Shown piece by piece: positions 15,099 through 16,289 of a stretch of DNA of 16,289 nt (positions within the stretch are counted from its first letter, which is position 1; every line of letters starts with the position of its first letter). Origin of the DNA: Porticoccus sp. Lineage in GTDB: Bacteria > Pseudomonadota > Gammaproteobacteria > Pseudomonadales > Porticoccaceae. The stretch lies in contig JALQUJ010000044.1 in assembly GCA_023263825.1 (NCBI GenBank), forward strand, positions 1 through 16,289, written 5' to 3'. Below the pieces are notes generated by a model. It saw only the letters and a list, made by a program, of their open reading frames with translations, ran no database searches and was not told the origin of the DNA. The position numbers and the translations under genes are program-made.

Positions 15099-16289
15099 CT
15101 AACTCTTTTTTGTAGGGCGCTGCCAATCGGAAATGCTTTTCTGAGATGCTCGGGTTAAACCCAGTTCATCGTCAGGCACATCTTTGGTTATGGTTGAACC
15201 AGCACCCACTGTAGCATTTTTGCCTATTTTTACGGGTGCCACTAACGAACTATTTGAACCAATGAAGCTATTATCGCCCATGATAGTTTTATGTTTATTG
15301 GCGCCATCATAGTTACAGGTTATTGTGCCTGCTCCCACATTTACACCTTCACCCAATTCTGAATCACCTACATAACTCAGATGGTTTATTTTGCTACCTT
15401 TGCCCACCTGAGTATTTTTGGTTTCCACAAAATTACCGACTTTGGCATTTTCTGCCAGAACAGTACCTGGCCTTAATCGAGCAAAAGGACCAATGATCGA
15501 ATCACTACCTACTTCGCTTTGTTCAATCACACTGTTTGCTTTTATTTCTGCACCATCGCCAATCTGACTATCAATAATTTGACAATTTGGTCCAATGACC
15601 ACATTGCTACCCAGTGTCACATTGCCTTCAAACACAACATTAATATCGATGTAATTATCATTGCCTGTGTTCAGAACCCCACGCACATCAATACGATCTG
15701 GGTCAGCAAGAGTAACACCAGCTACCATTAATTTTTCTGCCTGCTGTTTTTGATAAAACCGCTCAAGGGCACTTAATTGAATCCGATTATTTACGCCCTC
15801 TACTTCTTCAACGAATTGTGGATGTTTCGTTGCAATAGTCACACCATTACTGCGAGCAATGGCAATTAAATCCGTAAGATAATATTCACCCTGGGCATTG
15901 TTGTTATCAATTTGGGGGAGCCATTGTTTTAATTGTTCTGTCTTTACTGCCAAAACACCGGTATTTACTTCTCTTACTTTAAGCTGTTCAGATGAGGCGT
16001 CTTTTTGCTCAATAATAGCTGTAACTTGGCCAGATTCATTTCTTAAAATTCGCCCATAACCTGTTGGGTTATCCAATGTCACCGTTAGTAATGACATACT
16101 GGTATCACATACTACGGCGAGCATTTCCAAAATAGTTTCTGGCAAAATCAGAGGAACATCACCATAGAGAATAAGGCTAGTTCCACCTTCACCCAAATTT
16201 GGCACTGCCATTTGTACTGCATGTGCTGTGCCCAATTGTTCAGTTTGCTCTACATAATTCAAAACACTTTTTTCAGAAGATGAAACCGA
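15099..16289 (-). CDS. glmU: Bifunctional GlmU, N-terminus outside the window
   Basis: Acetylates glucosamine-1-phosphate and then uridylylates it to UDP-GlcNAc. The window holds 396 residues and the stop; the frame runs off the right edge, so about the first 60 residues (including the nucleotide-binding GGxGTRM region) are missing, judged against the 456-residue E. coli protein. The pyrophosphorylase part shows EQLGTAHAV, YGDVPL, NTGVLAV and QGEYYLTD. The acetyltransferase part is a left-handed beta-helix of hexapeptide repeats with RLRPGTVL, VGNFVETKN, the catalytic His in SKINHLSYVGD, and NVGAGTITCNYDGANKHKT. Reading from TTG 16262 would be a false start, since GlmU sequence continues upstream (EKSVLNYVEQ). 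It precedes glmS, the preceding enzyme of the same pathway. Confidence 0.96.
   Translation of the reverse strand, partial: SVSSSEKSVLNYVEQTEQLGTAHAVQMAVPNLGEGGTSLILYGDVPLILPETILEMLAVVCDTSMSLLTVTLDNPTGYGRILRNESGQVTAIIEQKDASSEQLKVREVNTGVLAVKTEQLKQWLPQIDNNNAQGEYYLTDLIAIARSNGVTIATKHPQFVEEVEGVNNRIQLSALERFYQKQQAEKLMVAGVTLADPDRIDVRGVLNTGNDNYIDINVVFEGNVTLGSNVVIGPNCQIIDSQIGDGAEIKANSVIEQSEVGSDSIIGPFARLRPGTVLAENAKVGNFVETKNTQVGKGSKINHLSYVGDSELGEGVNVGAGTITCNYDGANKHKTIMGDNSFIGSNSSLVAPVKIGKNATVGAGSTITKDVPDDELGLTRASQKSISDWQRPTKKS

Overview
The window looks like chromosomal core DNA of a gammaproteobacterium of moderate GC content, probably from the Cellvibrio/Pseudomonas side of the class. The basis is protein similarity recalled from memory plus gene order. 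A LysM gene and dprA lie divergent from def-fmt-rsmB-trkA, as near the origin of pseudomonads, and glmU-glmS also lies near the origin in those genomes. No taxon can be fixed without a search.

Layout. 90-736 (-) is a wreck of two neighbouring genes: a LysM secreted protein with a one-base frameshift, joined in frame to the last ~60 residues of DprA. 873-6743 (+) is a tight core block: def (peptide deformylase), fmt (Met-tRNA formyltransferase), rsmB (16S rRNA m5C methyltransferase), trkA and trkH (K+ uptake). 6885-8329 (+) is accessory: two paralogous small lipoproteins that I do not recognise, flanking a 101-residue TPR protein. 8363-8756 (-) holds a truncated GFA/CENP-V-type zinc protein overlapping a 67-residue single-pass membrane ORF. 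8815-9939 (-) is an orphan TakP-like TRAP substrate-binding lipoprotein, downstream of uvrD (9997-12162, -). 12301-13158 (+) is hexR, an RpiR-family regulator with a 17-bp perfect palindrome upstream that resembles a HexR operator. 13181-15028 (-) is glmS, and 15099 to the window end (-) is glmU, lacking its N-terminus because the window stops.

How the genes work together. Def and Fmt act at the two ends of the formyl-methionine cycle, and RsmB modifies the ribosome. TrkA gates the TrkH potassium channel. GlmS and GlmU make UDP-GlcNAc for peptidoglycan and LPS. HexR in relatives controls central carbon genes. The places most worth a second look are the LysM/DprA fusion, the duplicated lipoprotein pair around the TPR gene, the GFA remnant, and the HexR-like operator. 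I found no tRNA, rRNA, CRISPR array, insertion sequence or obvious phage genes. No gene-free stretch exceeds 300 bases.
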